64,000 bases of DNA from the NCBI RefSeq assembly GCF_003987435.1, contig NZ_PIQG01000001.1:248001-312000 (forward strand), in the 5' to 3' direction. Of the stretch, positions 8,956-17,622 are shown one piece after another. A program made the position numbers and the translations under genes. Within the stretch, counting starts at the first letter, position 1. Every line of letters begins with the position of its first letter. Below the pieces are notes generated by a model. It saw only the letters and a list, made by a program, of their open reading frames with translations. It had not been told where the DNA came from and searched no databases. This DNA comes from Pseudidiomarina taiwanensis (lineage in GTDB: Bacteria > Pseudomonadota > Gammaproteobacteria > Enterobacterales > Alteromonadaceae).

Positions 8956-10470
8956 ATGGCCATAGATATTAAAGTTCCACAATTACCCGAATCTGTCGCT
9001 GATGCGACGGTCGCTACTTGGCACGTTAAGCCAGGCGACAAAGTTTCTCGTGATCAAAATCTGGTCGATATTGAGACCGATAAGGTCGTGCTAGAAGTGG
9101 TTGCCCCAGAAGATGGCGTGATTGCTGACATCATCGCCGAAGAAGGTGCGACAGTCGGTGCTGAAGAAGTTATCGGTAAACTCGAAGCGGGTGCCGGTGA
9201 AGCAGCAGCGAGTGATGAAGCGCCAAAAGCTGAAGAAAAAGCAACTGAAGCTGCAACTGAATCGGGTGCAGGTGAAGAGATTGAGGTGAAAGTTCCACAA
9301 TTGCCTGAGTCTGTTGCCGATGCAACCGTTGCAACCTGGCATGTGAAAGCCGGTGATGCGGTTAAGCGCGATCAGAACTTGGTTGATATCGAAACCGATA
9401 AAGTGGTTCTTGAAGTCGTCGCTCCAGCAGACGGCGTACTTGCCGAAATTATTCACGATGAAGGCGCAACAGTGAGCGCCGACGAAGTGATCGGTAAAGT
9501 TCAAGCAGGTGCAGGCAGCGCTAAACCGGCGGCAGCATCAGCTCCAGCGGCTGAAGCCTCGGAAAGCAGCGATAGCGACGGCGAAGTTGCAGGTCCAGCT
9601 GTACGTCGTTTACTTGCAGAACACGGGTTACAAGTGAGTGACGTGAAGGGCACTGGTAAAGGTGGACGCGTCACCAAAGAAGACGTAGAAAACCATGTGA
9701 AAAATGCGGCTAAGCCAGCTGCAGCTCCAGCAGCAAGTGCAACTCCAGCACAGCCTGCCGTCAGTGGCGACCGTGAGCAAAAACGCGTACCGATGACCCG
9801 TCTGCGGAAAACCATCGCCAAGCGTTTGTTAGAAGCGAAAAATTCAACGGCTATGTTAACCACGTTTAACGAGATTAACATGAAGCCAATCATGGATTTA
9901 CGCAAAAAATACAAAGACGTATTTGAAGAGCGTCATGGTGTGCGTCTAGGCTTCATGGGCTTTTACGTGAAAGCAGTGACCGAAGCCCTCAAACGCTTCC
10001 CAGAAGTAAATGCGTCAATCGATGGTGATGATATCGTTTACCACAACTACTTTGACGTGAGCATCGCGGTTTCAACTCCACGCGGCTTAGTCACGCCGGT
10101 ATTGCGTGATACCGACAAGCTCAGCGTTGCTGAAATCGAAAAAGGCATTAAAGAGCTTGCCCTCAAAGGTCGTGATGGCAAACTTGCAATGGAAGACATG
10201 CAAGGCGGTAACTTCACCATCACTAACGGTGGGGTATTTGGGTCGTTGCTTTCAACGCCTATTTTGAATCCACCGCAAAGCGCAATCTTGGGCATGCACA
10301 AAATCCAAGACCGTCCTATGGCGGTAGATGGTAAAGTCGAGATCTTGCCAATGATGTATTTGGCGTTATCGTATGACCACCGCATTATTGATGGGAAAGA
10401 GTCAGTTGGCTTCTTGGTCACCATCAAAGAGTTACTTGAAGACCCACAACGTTTGTTGTTGGACGTGTAA
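8956..10470 (+). CDS. sucB: 2-oxoglutarate dehydrogenase E2 (dihydrolipoyllysine succinyltransferase) with two lipoyl domains
   Basis: This 504-residue core subunit of the complex has two nearly identical lipoyl domains, residues about 2-77 and 109-184. The predicted lipoylated lysines are K43 and K149, each in ETDKVVLEV. After an Ala/Pro-rich linker come an E1/E3-binding domain (about 211-247) and the catalytic domain with SYDHRIIDG (His475, Asp479). E. coli SucB has one lipoyl domain and about 405 residues, so the extra length is the duplicated domain. I use the ATG at 8956 rather than the TTG at 8950. It lies 13 bp after sucA and is followed by a strong terminator. Confidence 0.96.
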   Translation: MAIDIKVPQLPESVADATVATWHVKPGDKVSRDQNLVDIETDKVVLEVVAPEDGVIADIIAEEGATVGAEEVIGKLEAGAGEAAASDEAPKAEEKATEAATESGAGEEIEVKVPQLPESVADATVATWHVKAGDAVKRDQNLVDIETDKVVLEVVAPADGVLAEIIHDEGATVSADEVIGKVQAGAGSAKPAAASAPAAEASESSDSDGEVAGPAVRRLLAEHGLQVSDVKGTGKGGRVTKEDVENHVKNAAKPAAAPAASATPAQPAVSGDREQKRVPMTRLRKTIAKRLLEAKNSTAMLTTFNEINMKPIMDLRKKYKDVFEERHGVRLGFMGFYVKAVTEALKRFPEVNASIDGDDIVYHNYFDVSIAVSTPRGLVTPVLRDTDKLSVAEIEKGIKELALKGRDGKLAMEDMQGGNFTITNGGVFGSLLSTPILNPPQSAILGMHKIQDRPMAVDGKVEILPMMYLALSYDHRIIDGKESVGFLVTIKELLEDPQRLLLDV

Positions 10471-10481
10471 CGAAATAAACA

Positions 10482-10521
10482 AGCCGCCAACTGGAGAAAT
10501 TCAGTTGGCGGCTGTCTTTTT
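10482..10521 (+). terminator. Rho-independent terminator after sucB
   Basis: A perfect 12-bp GC-rich stem (AGCCGCCAACTG / CAGTTGGCGGCT) with an 8-nt loop is followed by GTCTTTTT. It begins 11 bp after the sucB stop and separates sucAB from sucCD. Confidence 0.88.
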
Positions 10522-10560
10522 AGCGCGCAACACTGTAAAATACGCGCGTTTTTCGGGTAG

Positions 10561-10590
10561 GCAGCCAACGGGCTGCTTTATATTTGTTTT
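10561..10590 (+). other. Second hairpin with T-rich tail upstream of sucC
   Basis: GCAGCC-AACG-GGCTGC (10561-10576) is followed by a T-rich stretch ending TTTGTTTT, about 30 bp before the sucC start. It may act as an attenuator or a back-up terminator. An additional weaker GCGCG...CGCGC pairing lies at about 10522-10546. Confidence 0.45.
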
Positions 10591-10619
10591 ATGTTGTCAA
10601 CACGAATCGGAAGAGCATC

Positions 10620-11786
10620 ATGAATTTGCATGAGTATCAGGCCAAACAACTCTTTAAAGAGTTCGGTTTGCCAGTATCAGAAGGCTACGCAGTTGACACT
10701 GCGGATGAAGCGGTTGAAGCGGCAAAGAAAATCGGTGGTGAGCGTTGGGTTGTAAAAACTCAGGTTCACGCAGGCGGTCGTGGTAAGGCTGGCGGGGTTA
10801 AACTCGTAGATAGCCTTGATAAAGTTCACGACTTTGCAAGCAACTGGCTAGGTAAAAACTTGGTCACGTATCAAACAGATGCAAATGGTCAGCCGGTTGC
10901 CAAAATTTTGGTTGAAAGCCTTACTGACATCGCCTCTGAGTTATACCTCGGCGCTGTCGTTGACCGTGCAACACGCAAAATCGTTTTCATGGCCTCTACC
11001 GAAGGTGGTGTTGAAATCGAGAAAGTTGCAGAAGAAACACCAGAAAAAATTCTGAAAGCGATCATCGACCCAACGGTTGGCGCGCAGCCATACCAAGGTC
11101 GTGAGCTTGGTTTTAAATTGGGTCTGAACCCTGACCAAGTGAAGCAGTTCACGAAGATTTTCTTAGGTCTTGCGAAAATGTTCGAGCAGTATGATTTCGC
11201 CCTATTAGAAATCAACCCGCTGGTGATCACCGAGCAGGGCAATCTGCACTGCCTTGATGGTAAAGTAAACATTGATAGCAATGCGCTCTATCGTCAGCCA
11301 AAAATCAAAGAAATGCACGATCCTTCGCAAGAAGACGCGCGTGAAGCACAAGCAGCTCAGTGGGAACTGAACTACGTTGCCTTGGAAGGAAACATCGGTT
11401 GTATGGTTAACGGCGCTGGTTTGGCGATGGGAACCATGGATATCGTTAAATTAGCCGGCGGTGAGCCAGCGAACTTCTTGGACGTAGGTGGCGGCGCAAC
11501 CAAAGAGCGTGTGACCGAAGCATTCAAGATCATCTTGTCGGACGATAACGTGAAAGCGGTTCTGGTTAACATCTTCGGTGGTATCGTGCGTTGTGACATG
11601 ATTGCTGAAGGCATCATGGGCGCAGTCGAAGAAGTAGGCGTTAAAGTACCTGTGGTCGTTCGCCTTGAAGGGAACAACGCTGACTTAGGTCGTCAAAAGC
11701 TCGCAGAAAGTGGCTTGAACATCATCGCAGCAGAGAGCTTGTCTGATGCTGCCAGTAAAGTAGTTGCTGCAGCAGGAGGTCAATAA
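10620..11786 (+). CDS. sucC: Succinyl-CoA synthetase beta subunit (ADP-forming)
   Basis: At 388 residues this is the E. coli length. The ATP-grasp subunit couples succinyl-CoA cleavage to nucleotide phosphorylation in the TCA cycle. It starts [19 protein letters not shown], the family N-terminus, so I place the start at 10620 and not at in-frame upstream codons. [18 protein letters not shown] is the grasp nucleotide loop and [12 protein letters not shown] is near the C-terminus. GGAAGAG precedes the ATG. The stop overlaps the ATG of sucD by one base. Confidence 0.97.
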   Translation: MNLHEYQAKQLFKEFGLPVSEGYAVDTADEAVEAAKKIGGERWVVKTQVHAGGRGKAGGVKLVDSLDKVHDFASNWLGKNLVTYQTDANGQPVAKILVESLTDIASELYLGAVVDRATRKIVFMASTEGGVEIEKVAEETPEKILKAIIDPTVGAQPYQGRELGFKLGLNPDQVKQFTKIFLGLAKMFEQYDFALLEINPLVITEQGNLHCLDGKVNIDSNALYRQPKIKEMHDPSQEDAREAQAAQWELNYVALEGNIGCMVNGAGLAMGTMDIVKLAGGEPANFLDVGGGATKERVTEAFKIILSDDNVKAVLVNIFGGIVRCDMIAEGIMGAVEEVGVKVPVVVRLEGNNADLGRQKLAESGLNIIAAESLSDAASKVVAAAGGQ

Positions 11787-12658
11787 TGTCTATCTTGATC
11801 GATAAAAACACCAAAGTTATTTGCCAAGGTTTTACCGGTGGCCAAGGGACCTTCCACTCTGAGCAAGCAATTGCCTATGGTACCCAAATGGTTGGTGGCG
11901 TGACTCCAGGTAAAGGCGGTCAAACACACTTAGGTCTGCCAGTTTTCAATACTGTTCGTGAAGCGGTTGAAGCAACCGGCGCAACGGCCTCTGTGATTTA
12001 CGTGCCAGCACCTTTCTGTAAAGACTCTATCGTTGAAGCTGCGGATGCAGGTATCGAGTTGATCGTTTGTATCACTGAAGGTATCCCAACTTTAGATATG
12101 CTTTATGTAAAAGAATACCTGACCCACAAAGGCGTGCGGATGATTGGTCCAAACTGCCCAGGTGTGATCACTCCTGATGAGTGTAAGATCGGTATCATGC
12201 CAGGTCACATCCACAAGAAAGGTAAAGTGGGTATCGTTTCTCGTTCAGGAACTCTGACCTATGAAGCGGTTAAGCAAACCACTGACGAAGGTTTCGGCCA
12301 GTCTACCTGTGTCGGTATCGGTGGTGACCCAATCCCTGGTTCAAACTTCATCGACATTCTTGAGTTATTCGAGAAAGATCCAGAAACCGAAGCAATCGTT
12401 ATGATCGGTGAAATCGGTGGCACAGCTGAAGAAGAAGCAGCTGAATACATCAAGGATCACGTCAGCAAGCCAGTTGTCTCTTACATTGCCGGTGTGACTG
12501 CACCTCCAGGTAAGCGTATGGGCCACGCGGGCGCTATCATCTCTGGTGGTAAAGGTACTGCGGATGAGAAATTCGCTGCGCTTGAAGCTGCTGGTGTGAA
12601 AACCGTTCGTAGCCTTGCTGATATCGGTAAAGCATTGCGTGAGAAGACAGGCTGGTAA
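11786..12658 (+). CDS. sucD: Succinyl-CoA synthetase alpha subunit
   Basis: This 290-residue subunit carries the phosphohistidine, which lies in the segment [12 protein letters not shown]. The N-terminal Rossmann part has [15 protein letters not shown] for CoA binding, and PNCPGVITP lies mid-protein. The start overlaps the sucC stop (TAATG), so the two subunits are made in a fixed ratio. A terminator follows within 30 bp, closing the TCA block. Confidence 0.97.
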   Translation: MSILIDKNTKVICQGFTGGQGTFHSEQAIAYGTQMVGGVTPGKGGQTHLGLPVFNTVREAVEATGATASVIYVPAPFCKDSIVEAADAGIELIVCITEGIPTLDMLYVKEYLTHKGVRMIGPNCPGVITPDECKIGIMPGHIHKKGKVGIVSRSGTLTYEAVKQTTDEGFGQSTCVGIGGDPIPGSNFIDILELFEKDPETEAIVMIGEIGGTAEEEAAEYIKDHVSKPVVSYIAGVTAPPGKRMGHAGAIISGGKGTADEKFAALEAAGVKTVRSLADIGKALREKTGW

Positions 12659-12686
12659 GCTCGAGTTTTCATCTGCACTGTGTTAC

Positions 12687-12715
12687 AAAAGCCGCTCTAC
12701 TGAGCGGCTTTTTTG
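12687..12715 (+). terminator. Rho-independent terminator after sucD
   Basis: AAAAGCCGCTC and GAGCGGCTTTT pair around a 4-nt loop (TACT), and the stem runs into TTTTTT. It lies about 30 bp past the sucD stop and marks the end of the TCA gene block. Confidence 0.9.
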
Positions 12716-12736
12716 TGGGCATGGGAGTTTATAAGT

Positions 12737-12993
12737 ATGCGTAAACTAGGCTTGATAGGTGGCATGAGTTGGTTCAAGGTACGCTTACCGCGAGCGCGAA
12801 GCAGCAGTATTTAGCAGTGATCGATTCACTACAGCAAAGAGGAGCGCAAGGCGTGATTCTTGGCTGCACCGAAATTGGTTTATTAATTCAGCAACAAGAC
12901 AGTCCAGTGGCAATTTATGACACCACCCAATTACATATTGAGGCCCTGGTTGATACTATGTTGCAATCGACGAGTAGTGGAGAGACGTTATGA
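12737..12993 (+). pseudogene. Aspartate/glutamate racemase family remnant with a large internal deletion
   Basis: An ATG at 12737 begins MRKLGLIGGMSW, the N-terminus of the aspartate/glutamate racemase (YgeA-type) family, but the frame then runs into unrelated residues and a stop. In the +2 frame from 12769 the family's C-terminal third continues (LVQGTLTAS, then GVILGCTEIGLLI with the second catalytic Cys, then YDTTQLHIEALV). About 145 of roughly 230 residues, including the first catalytic Cys, are missing, and the junction shifts the frame. The remnant's TGA overlaps the ATG of the next gene, so it may still be read by ribosomes. A racemase activity is not expected. Confidence 0.85.
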
Positions 12994-13910
12994 GCCAAGC
13001 TCAATATCCAATAGGTACTCCTGGACAACCTTGGGGTGCGGAAGAACGCGCACTGTGGCGCGCGCAGCAACAGATTAAACGTAGTTATCACGATGAAGTT
13101 GAAGCGCCGCTGCAGCAGCTGGCCGGCAAATTTGAGCTATTTCAATACGGTGAGTTAAATTATCCTGAGGGTAATTACCACCTCTGGGGGGCACAATCCC
13201 ATGCTTGGAATGAGCACTTGCCAACAGTGCTAGTGACCGGTGGAGTGCATGGCTATGAAACCAGCGGCGTCCTGGGAGCTTTGCGGTTTTTACAAAGCGT
13301 TGCGGCAGACTATGCCGGTAAGATTAATCTGGTCGTTTTACCGTGTGTGAGCCCTTGGGGTTACGAAACCATCAATCGTTGGAACCCTGAGGCGAATGAT
13401 CCCAATCGCTCGTTTGTCAAAGGAAGTGGGGTAGCCGAGGCCGAAGCTGTGGTGAATTATCTTGCAGAATCAAGCTTAATGCCGGTTCTGCATATTGACT
13501 TGCACGAGACCACAGATACCGACAATAGTGAGTTTCGACCCGCACTGGCGGCGCGCAATGGCACCGTAAACCACAACTGGAACATTCCCGATGGGTTTTA
13601 CACAGTAGGGGATACTGAGCGTGATCAGGTCGATTTCCAGGCTGCAATTATTGCAGGTGTGGCCCAGGTGACCCACATTGCCGAGGCAGATGAAGAGGGC
13701 AAATTAATTGGCGAGCCGATGCAACAACACGGCGTGATTAATTATCCGGTTAAGAGCTTAAATCTTTGTGCTGGAGTGACCGATGCACCTTATGTCAGCA
13801 CCACCGAAGTCTATCCTGATAGCCCACGAACCAACCCAGAGAACTGCATCGAGGCTCAAGTTGCGGCGGTGACTGCAGCAATCGATTATATTCTTGCGCA
13901 TGCCGATTAA
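12990..13910 (+). CDS. M14-family zinc carboxypeptidase-like protein
   Basis: This 306-residue predicted metallopeptidase of the M14 fold has no signal peptide. Candidate zinc ligands are His87 and Glu90 in GGVHGYE and His172 in HIDLHET. Asn139-Arg140 (DPNRSF) fits the substrate carboxylate site and Glu273 (TTEVYP) the general base. The family includes metallocarboxypeptidases and the AstE/aspartoacylase deacylases, and I cannot choose between them. It overlaps the racemase remnant by 4 bp and the EamA gene by 11 bp. This suggests a former operon for handling unusual (perhaps D-) amino acid peptides, which is inference. Confidence 0.8.
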   Translation: MSQAQYPIGTPGQPWGAEERALWRAQQQIKRSYHDEVEAPLQQLAGKFELFQYGELNYPEGNYHLWGAQSHAWNEHLPTVLVTGGVHGYETSGVLGALRFLQSVAADYAGKINLVVLPCVSPWGYETINRWNPEANDPNRSFVKGSGVAEAEAVVNYLAESSLMPVLHIDLHETTDTDNSEFRPALAARNGTVNHNWNIPDGFYTVGDTERDQVDFQAAIIAGVAQVTHIAEADEEGKLIGEPMQQHGVINYPVKSLNLCAGVTDAPYVSTTEVYPDSPRTNPENCIEAQVAAVTAAIDYILAHAD

Positions 13911-14766
13911 AATCGGTTTTTGGCTCCTGTTGGCGTTGCTCGCATTTGCGGGCAATTCGATTTTTGCCCGCCTCGCGTTAGCGCCAGGAGCCATGGATCC
14001 TTATACCTTCACACTGATCCGACTGTTCGCCGCAAGCCTGGTTTTAGGCTTACTCTTGAGTGCCAAACCACGTGCTTGGGCGAACCTTCGTTCGAGCATA
14101 GCCCCCACTGCCACACTGGCGTTATTCGTCTACGCGTTAGGCTTTTCGCTGGCGTATGTGTCGTTGAGCACGGGGGCCGGGGCACTGATTTTATTTGGTT
14201 TGGTGCAGCTGACCATGTTAGCGATTAAATGGTATCGCGGTCATCGTAGCTCGGTATTTGAGCTCGCTGGGGTGGCGCTGGCGATTCTCGGTTTAATCTA
14301 CCTGATGTTACCGAGTGCAGAAATCCCCAGCTCAATGACCGCTGCCGTATTAATGGCGTTAGCTGGTATGGCTTGGGGAGTGTATAGCGTGCTTGGCGCG
14401 GGCGCGACCCAACCATTGCAGCAAACCGCTGTAAATTTTATCGCAACCATACCCTTGCAAGGGCTAATTTTGCTCTGGTTGTTCTATAACGGCAGTCAGT
14501 GGGATAGTAGCAGTGTGGTGTGGGCCGTATTATCCGGTGCCGTAACCTCGGCACTGGGCTACGCGATTTGGTATCGCGTATTGCCGCATTTGGCGCTAAG
14601 TAGCGCCGCAGTGGCACAATTGAGTGTGCCACTGCTCGCTGCGTTCGGGGGAGCACTCTTCAGTGCCGAGCCGCTCACCCTGCGGTTTGCGATTGCCGCC
14701 GGATTAATTCTCGGCGGCATCTATTTGGTGATCAGATTTCAGCAATTGCCTGCTCAGCAGCGTTAA
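13900..14766 (+). CDS. EamA/DMT-family transporter
   Basis: This 288-residue inner-membrane protein has about ten hydrophobic helices arranged as two five-helix EamA repeats, typical of drug/metabolite exporters. The N-terminal segment (FWLLLALLAFAGNSIFARLA) and the GYAIWYRVLPHL segment in the second half are family-like. I start at the ATG at 13900. A TTG at 13894 adds two residues. It overlaps the M14 peptidase gene by 11 bp, so export of an amino acid or peptide derived from that pathway is conceivable but unproven. The 3' end overlaps azoR by 35 bp, tail to tail. Confidence 0.88.
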   Translation: MPIKIGFWLLLALLAFAGNSIFARLALAPGAMDPYTFTLIRLFAASLVLGLLLSAKPRAWANLRSSIAPTATLALFVYALGFSLAYVSLSTGAGALILFGLVQLTMLAIKWYRGHRSSVFELAGVALAILGLIYLMLPSAEIPSSMTAAVLMALAGMAWGVYSVLGAGATQPLQQTAVNFIATIPLQGLILLWLFYNGSQWDSSSVVWAVLSGAVTSALGYAIWYRVLPHLALSSAAVAQLSVPLLAAFGGALFSAEPLTLRFAIAAGLILGGIYLVIRFQQLPAQQR

Positions 14767-15289
14767 GCGCCTGCTGACGAGGCTCATCGCCCATTGCCAC
14801 GCCTTCTGCGCGAATCACATGGACATCGGTGATGCCAATAAAGGCCAGCGCAGTTTTCAGGTAACTCTCTTGGAAGTCCATACTGGCTGCTTCACCTTCG
14901 CTGTATACACCGCCACGACCTGAGGCGAGATACACGGTTTTACCTTGTAATAGCCCGCGTGGACCTTGCTCGGTGTACTCGAAAGTGACGCCTGCTTTTA
15001 AGACCCGATCCAACCATGCTTTAAGCTGACTTGGGATGGTGAAGTTGTACATAGGCGCACCGATAACAATAATATCCGCTTGCTTAAGCTCAGCGATAAG
15101 TTCGGCTGCAATTGGCTCATCTGGGCTTAACGCCGCGGCATCAAGGTGAGCGATAGGGTTGGTGACCAAGTCGCGGTAAACCACTTGATGAGAATCATCA
15201 CGGTTGAGCTGTGCGACGATGTCTTTACTTAACTTACGACTGACCGACTGGTCAACAAACAAACCTGAATCAAGATGAAGAATAGTCAT
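14732..15289 (-). CDS. azoR: FMN-dependent NADH-azoreductase family protein
   Basis: This 185-residue flavodoxin-fold quinone/azo reductase has PMYNFTIPSQLKAWLDRV and ASGRGGVYSEGE as FMN-contact motifs. The N-terminal HLDSGLFVDQSVSRKLS is the AzoR phosphate-binding region, slightly shorter than usual. AzoR enzymes reduce quinones and azo compounds in the cytosol with NADH. The gene is divergent from a LysR regulator across a 119-bp gap containing a perfect inverted repeat, so it is the likely target of that regulator. It is somewhat shorter than the E. coli enzyme (about 200 residues). Confidence 0.9.
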   Translation of the reverse strand: MTILHLDSGLFVDQSVSRKLSKDIVAQLNRDDSHQVVYRDLVTNPIAHLDAAALSPDEPIAAELIAELKQADIIVIGAPMYNFTIPSQLKAWLDRVLKAGVTFEYTEQGPRGLLQGKTVYLASGRGGVYSEGEAASMDFQESYLKTALAFIGITDVHVIRAEGVAMGDEPRQQALNAAEQAIAEI

Positions 15290-15334
15290 TTCAAACTCCT
15301 AAGGGTAATGAGTTAACGCAGCTATGGTAGCGAT

Positions 15335-15390
15335 GTTCCAATTTTTTCGGTAGATGGTATTATTTGAATCTATCGTTCCAAAAATGGAAC
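15335..15390. promoter_or_regulatory. Candidate LysR-regulator operator between azoR and the regulator
   Basis: GTTCCA-AAAA-TGGAAC (15375-15390) is a perfect 6-bp inverted repeat lying 18 bp before the regulator ATG. A further GTTCCAA half-site is at 15335-15341. Such a dyad with a second half-site, in a divergent LysR-target gap, is the usual layout for LysR-type regulators. Confidence 0.6.
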
Positions 15391-15408
15391 CCTAATTTGA
15401 GGTAACTC

Positions 15409-16326
15409 ATGCGCTCAAAACTACCAGACCTCACTAATTACTATTTATTTGCCAAAGTGGCTCAATCTGGCTCAATAAGTGCGGCGGCGAAGCAGTTGGG
15501 AATGCCAAAATCCACCCTTAGTCGCAGGTTAACGGAATTAGAAGAAGAGCAGGGGGTGCGCTTAATGCATCGCAGCACCCGTGGTCTCAAGTTGACCGAT
15601 ATCGGGCATGCATTCTTATTGCACTGCGAAAGTTTAGTCAGTGCTGCTGAGGCAGCACAACAGACGACCCAAGTGGTGCAAGAATATCCGCGTGGCGATA
15701 TTAAACTTTCGTCACCCTATGCCATCAGTCAAACCATGTTAAAGCGATTGTTACCTGAATTTCTCGAGCGTTACCCTGATGTACGGATTCAGCTGGTGGT
15801 CACCAACACCCCCGTTAACCTGATTGATGATGGTATTGATATCGCCTTGCGGGTGCGGCCAGAAATCGAAAGCTCGTCGCTGATTGCCCGACCATTGATG
15901 GATGCGCCAAGTCGCTTGTACGCAAGCCCCAGTTTGTTGGCCCAATTCGGTATCGAGCATCCACTCGATTTAACCGCGTGCCCGCATTTAAGTCTGCATT
16001 ACAGCAGTGGCCGCTACCGGTATGAATTTAAACACCAAGAAACGGCTGAAACCTTGAGTATTAGCTACCGAGCTCGATTAATTACCGATGACATGATGGT
16101 TTTAAAAGAGGCTGCCATAGCGGGTCAAGGTGTCGTTGCGTTACCGCCTTACATCGTCGATGACGCAGTGAATAATGGTTTGTTGCAAACTATTTTGCCA
16201 CAGTGGCGGTTACCTATGGGCATCATGCATTTGGTCTACCCGCATCGGCGTGGCTTACTGCCTGCCGTTCGTGTGTTGATCGACTTCTTGGTCGAGCGTT
16301 TACCGCAACTTGATCCCGAGGTTTAG
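15409..16326 (+). CDS. LysR-family transcriptional regulator
   Basis: This 305-residue protein has an N-terminal winged helix-turn-helix (residues about 8-65, with GSISAAAKQLGMPKSTLSRR) and a LysR substrate-binding domain in which VNLIDDGIDIALRVRPE is conserved. This is the AaeR/DsdC-like subgroup that commonly controls an adjacent divergent oxidoreductase. Its target is probably azoR, and the palindrome at 15375-15390 is the likely site. The inducer is not visible from sequence, although quinones or electrophiles would be expected for an azoR partner. Confidence 0.9.
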   Translation: MRSKLPDLTNYYLFAKVAQSGSISAAAKQLGMPKSTLSRRLTELEEEQGVRLMHRSTRGLKLTDIGHAFLLHCESLVSAAEAAQQTTQVVQEYPRGDIKLSSPYAISQTMLKRLLPEFLERYPDVRIQLVVTNTPVNLIDDGIDIALRVRPEIESSSLIARPLMDAPSRLYASPSLLAQFGIEHPLDLTACPHLSLHYSSGRYRYEFKHQETAETLSISYRARLITDDMMVLKEAAIAGQGVVALPPYIVDDAVNNGLLQTILPQWRLPMGIMHLVYPHRRGLLPAVRVLIDFLVERLPQLDPEV

Positions 16327-16394
16327 TTGTTGAATCTTGGTCACTCGCTCTCTACAATCATTTAAACACCTGTTTTAATAAAGCGAGTCAGATT

Positions 16395-17621
16395 ATGGAT
16401 TTTACCCCATCAAAACGCAGTCTCGAGTATCGTGAGCGCTTAATTCAGTTCATGCGCAATGAGATTGAGCCGATTGAGAGTAATTATCACAAAGAAAATC
16501 GGCGCCTCAATCCAGATGGCAATTGGCGTGAATGGCAGCTTGCGCCTGTTATTGAAGAGTTAAAACAGAAAGCAAAAGCAGCTGGGCTTTGGAATTTGTT
16601 TTTACCCGATGATGAGCTTGGTGCAGGCTTAACCACCCTCGAATATGCTCCCCTTGCAGAAGTGATGGGGCACAGTTTGATTGCACCTGAAATCTTTAAT
16701 TGCAATGCGCCGGATACCGGCAATATGGAAGTGCTTTATCACTTTGGTAGCGCCGCACAAAAAGAGCAATGGTTGAAACCACTGTTAGCGGGTGAAATCC
16801 GCTCGGTGTTTGGCATGACTGAGCCAGATGTCGCCTCCTCAGACGCAACCAATATGCAGACCACCATCGTTGCGGATGGTGACGATGTGGTGATCAATGG
16901 CCGTAAGTGGTGGTCGACAGGGATTGGCCACCCCAATGCAAAATTAGCGATTGTGATGGGCTTAACTGACCCTGAAGCTGATCGTCATGCCCGCCACAGC
17001 ATGGTACTGGTCCCGCTGGATACCGATGGTGTGACCATTGAGCGGATGTTGCCCGCTTTCGGTGAATATGATGCACCTTATGGACATGGCGAAGTCCGCT
17101 TTGAAAATGTGCGCGTTCCGAAAGCGAATCTTATCGGTAATCTTGGTGATGGTTTTAAAATTGCCCAAGGTCGGCTTGGTCCGGGTCGTATACACCATTG
17201 CATGCGCGCGCTTGGTGCCGCTGAAAAAGCACTGCAACTCTTTATTCAGCGCGGTCAGGACCGTATTGGCTTTGGCAAGCCGCTACTGCAATTGGGGGGG
17301 AATCTCGAGCGTTTAGCGGATATGCGCATCGCCATTGATCAAGCCCGCTTGCTGACCTTTTATGCGGCTTGGAAAATTGACCAAGTCGGAGCCATGAAGG
17401 CTTTGACAGAAATTTCTGCGATTAAAGTCGCGGTGCCAAATGTTCTGCAACAGGTTGTTGATGCATCAATTCAAATCCATGGTGGCGCCGGCGTCAGCCA
17501 TGATGTGCCACTGACTGCACTATTTGCGACCGCGCGGGTATTGCGCATTGCGGACGGCCCAGACGAAGTACATCGCGCCACCATCGCCAAGATGGAACTA
17601 CGCAAATATCGAGGTGCTTAA
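16395..17621 (+). CDS. Acyl-CoA dehydrogenase family protein
   Basis: This 408-residue flavoenzyme has the ACAD signature GMTEPDVASSDATNM (substrate/FAD loop) and the C-terminal QIHGGAGVSHDVPL and DGPDEVHR blocks. It is the large bacterial type related to the ACAD10/ACAD11 dehydrogenase domain. It would introduce a double bond into an acyl-CoA and pass electrons to ETF. The stop is one base before the next ATG, and the partner is an APH-fold protein, the same two modules that are fused in ACAD10/11. It likely forms a three-gene operon through 19452. Confidence 0.93.
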   Translation: MDFTPSKRSLEYRERLIQFMRNEIEPIESNYHKENRRLNPDGNWREWQLAPVIEELKQKAKAAGLWNLFLPDDELGAGLTTLEYAPLAEVMGHSLIAPEIFNCNAPDTGNMEVLYHFGSAAQKEQWLKPLLAGEIRSVFGMTEPDVASSDATNMQTTIVADGDDVVINGRKWWSTGIGHPNAKLAIVMGLTDPEADRHARHSMVLVPLDTDGVTIERMLPAFGEYDAPYGHGEVRFENVRVPKANLIGNLGDGFKIAQGRLGPGRIHHCMRALGAAEKALQLFIQRGQDRIGFGKPLLQLGGNLERLADMRIAIDQARLLTFYAAWKIDQVGAMKALTEISAIKVAVPNVLQQVVDASIQIHGGAGVSHDVPLTALFATARVLRIADGPDEVHRATIAKMELRKYRGA

Positions 17622-17622
17622 A

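Noticed and set aside
2675-10489. Repeat AAACAAGCCGCCA near 2675 and 10477
   Set aside because: Only 13 bases shared between the sdh leader and the sucB terminator. No further copies or flanking similarity were seen; probably chance.
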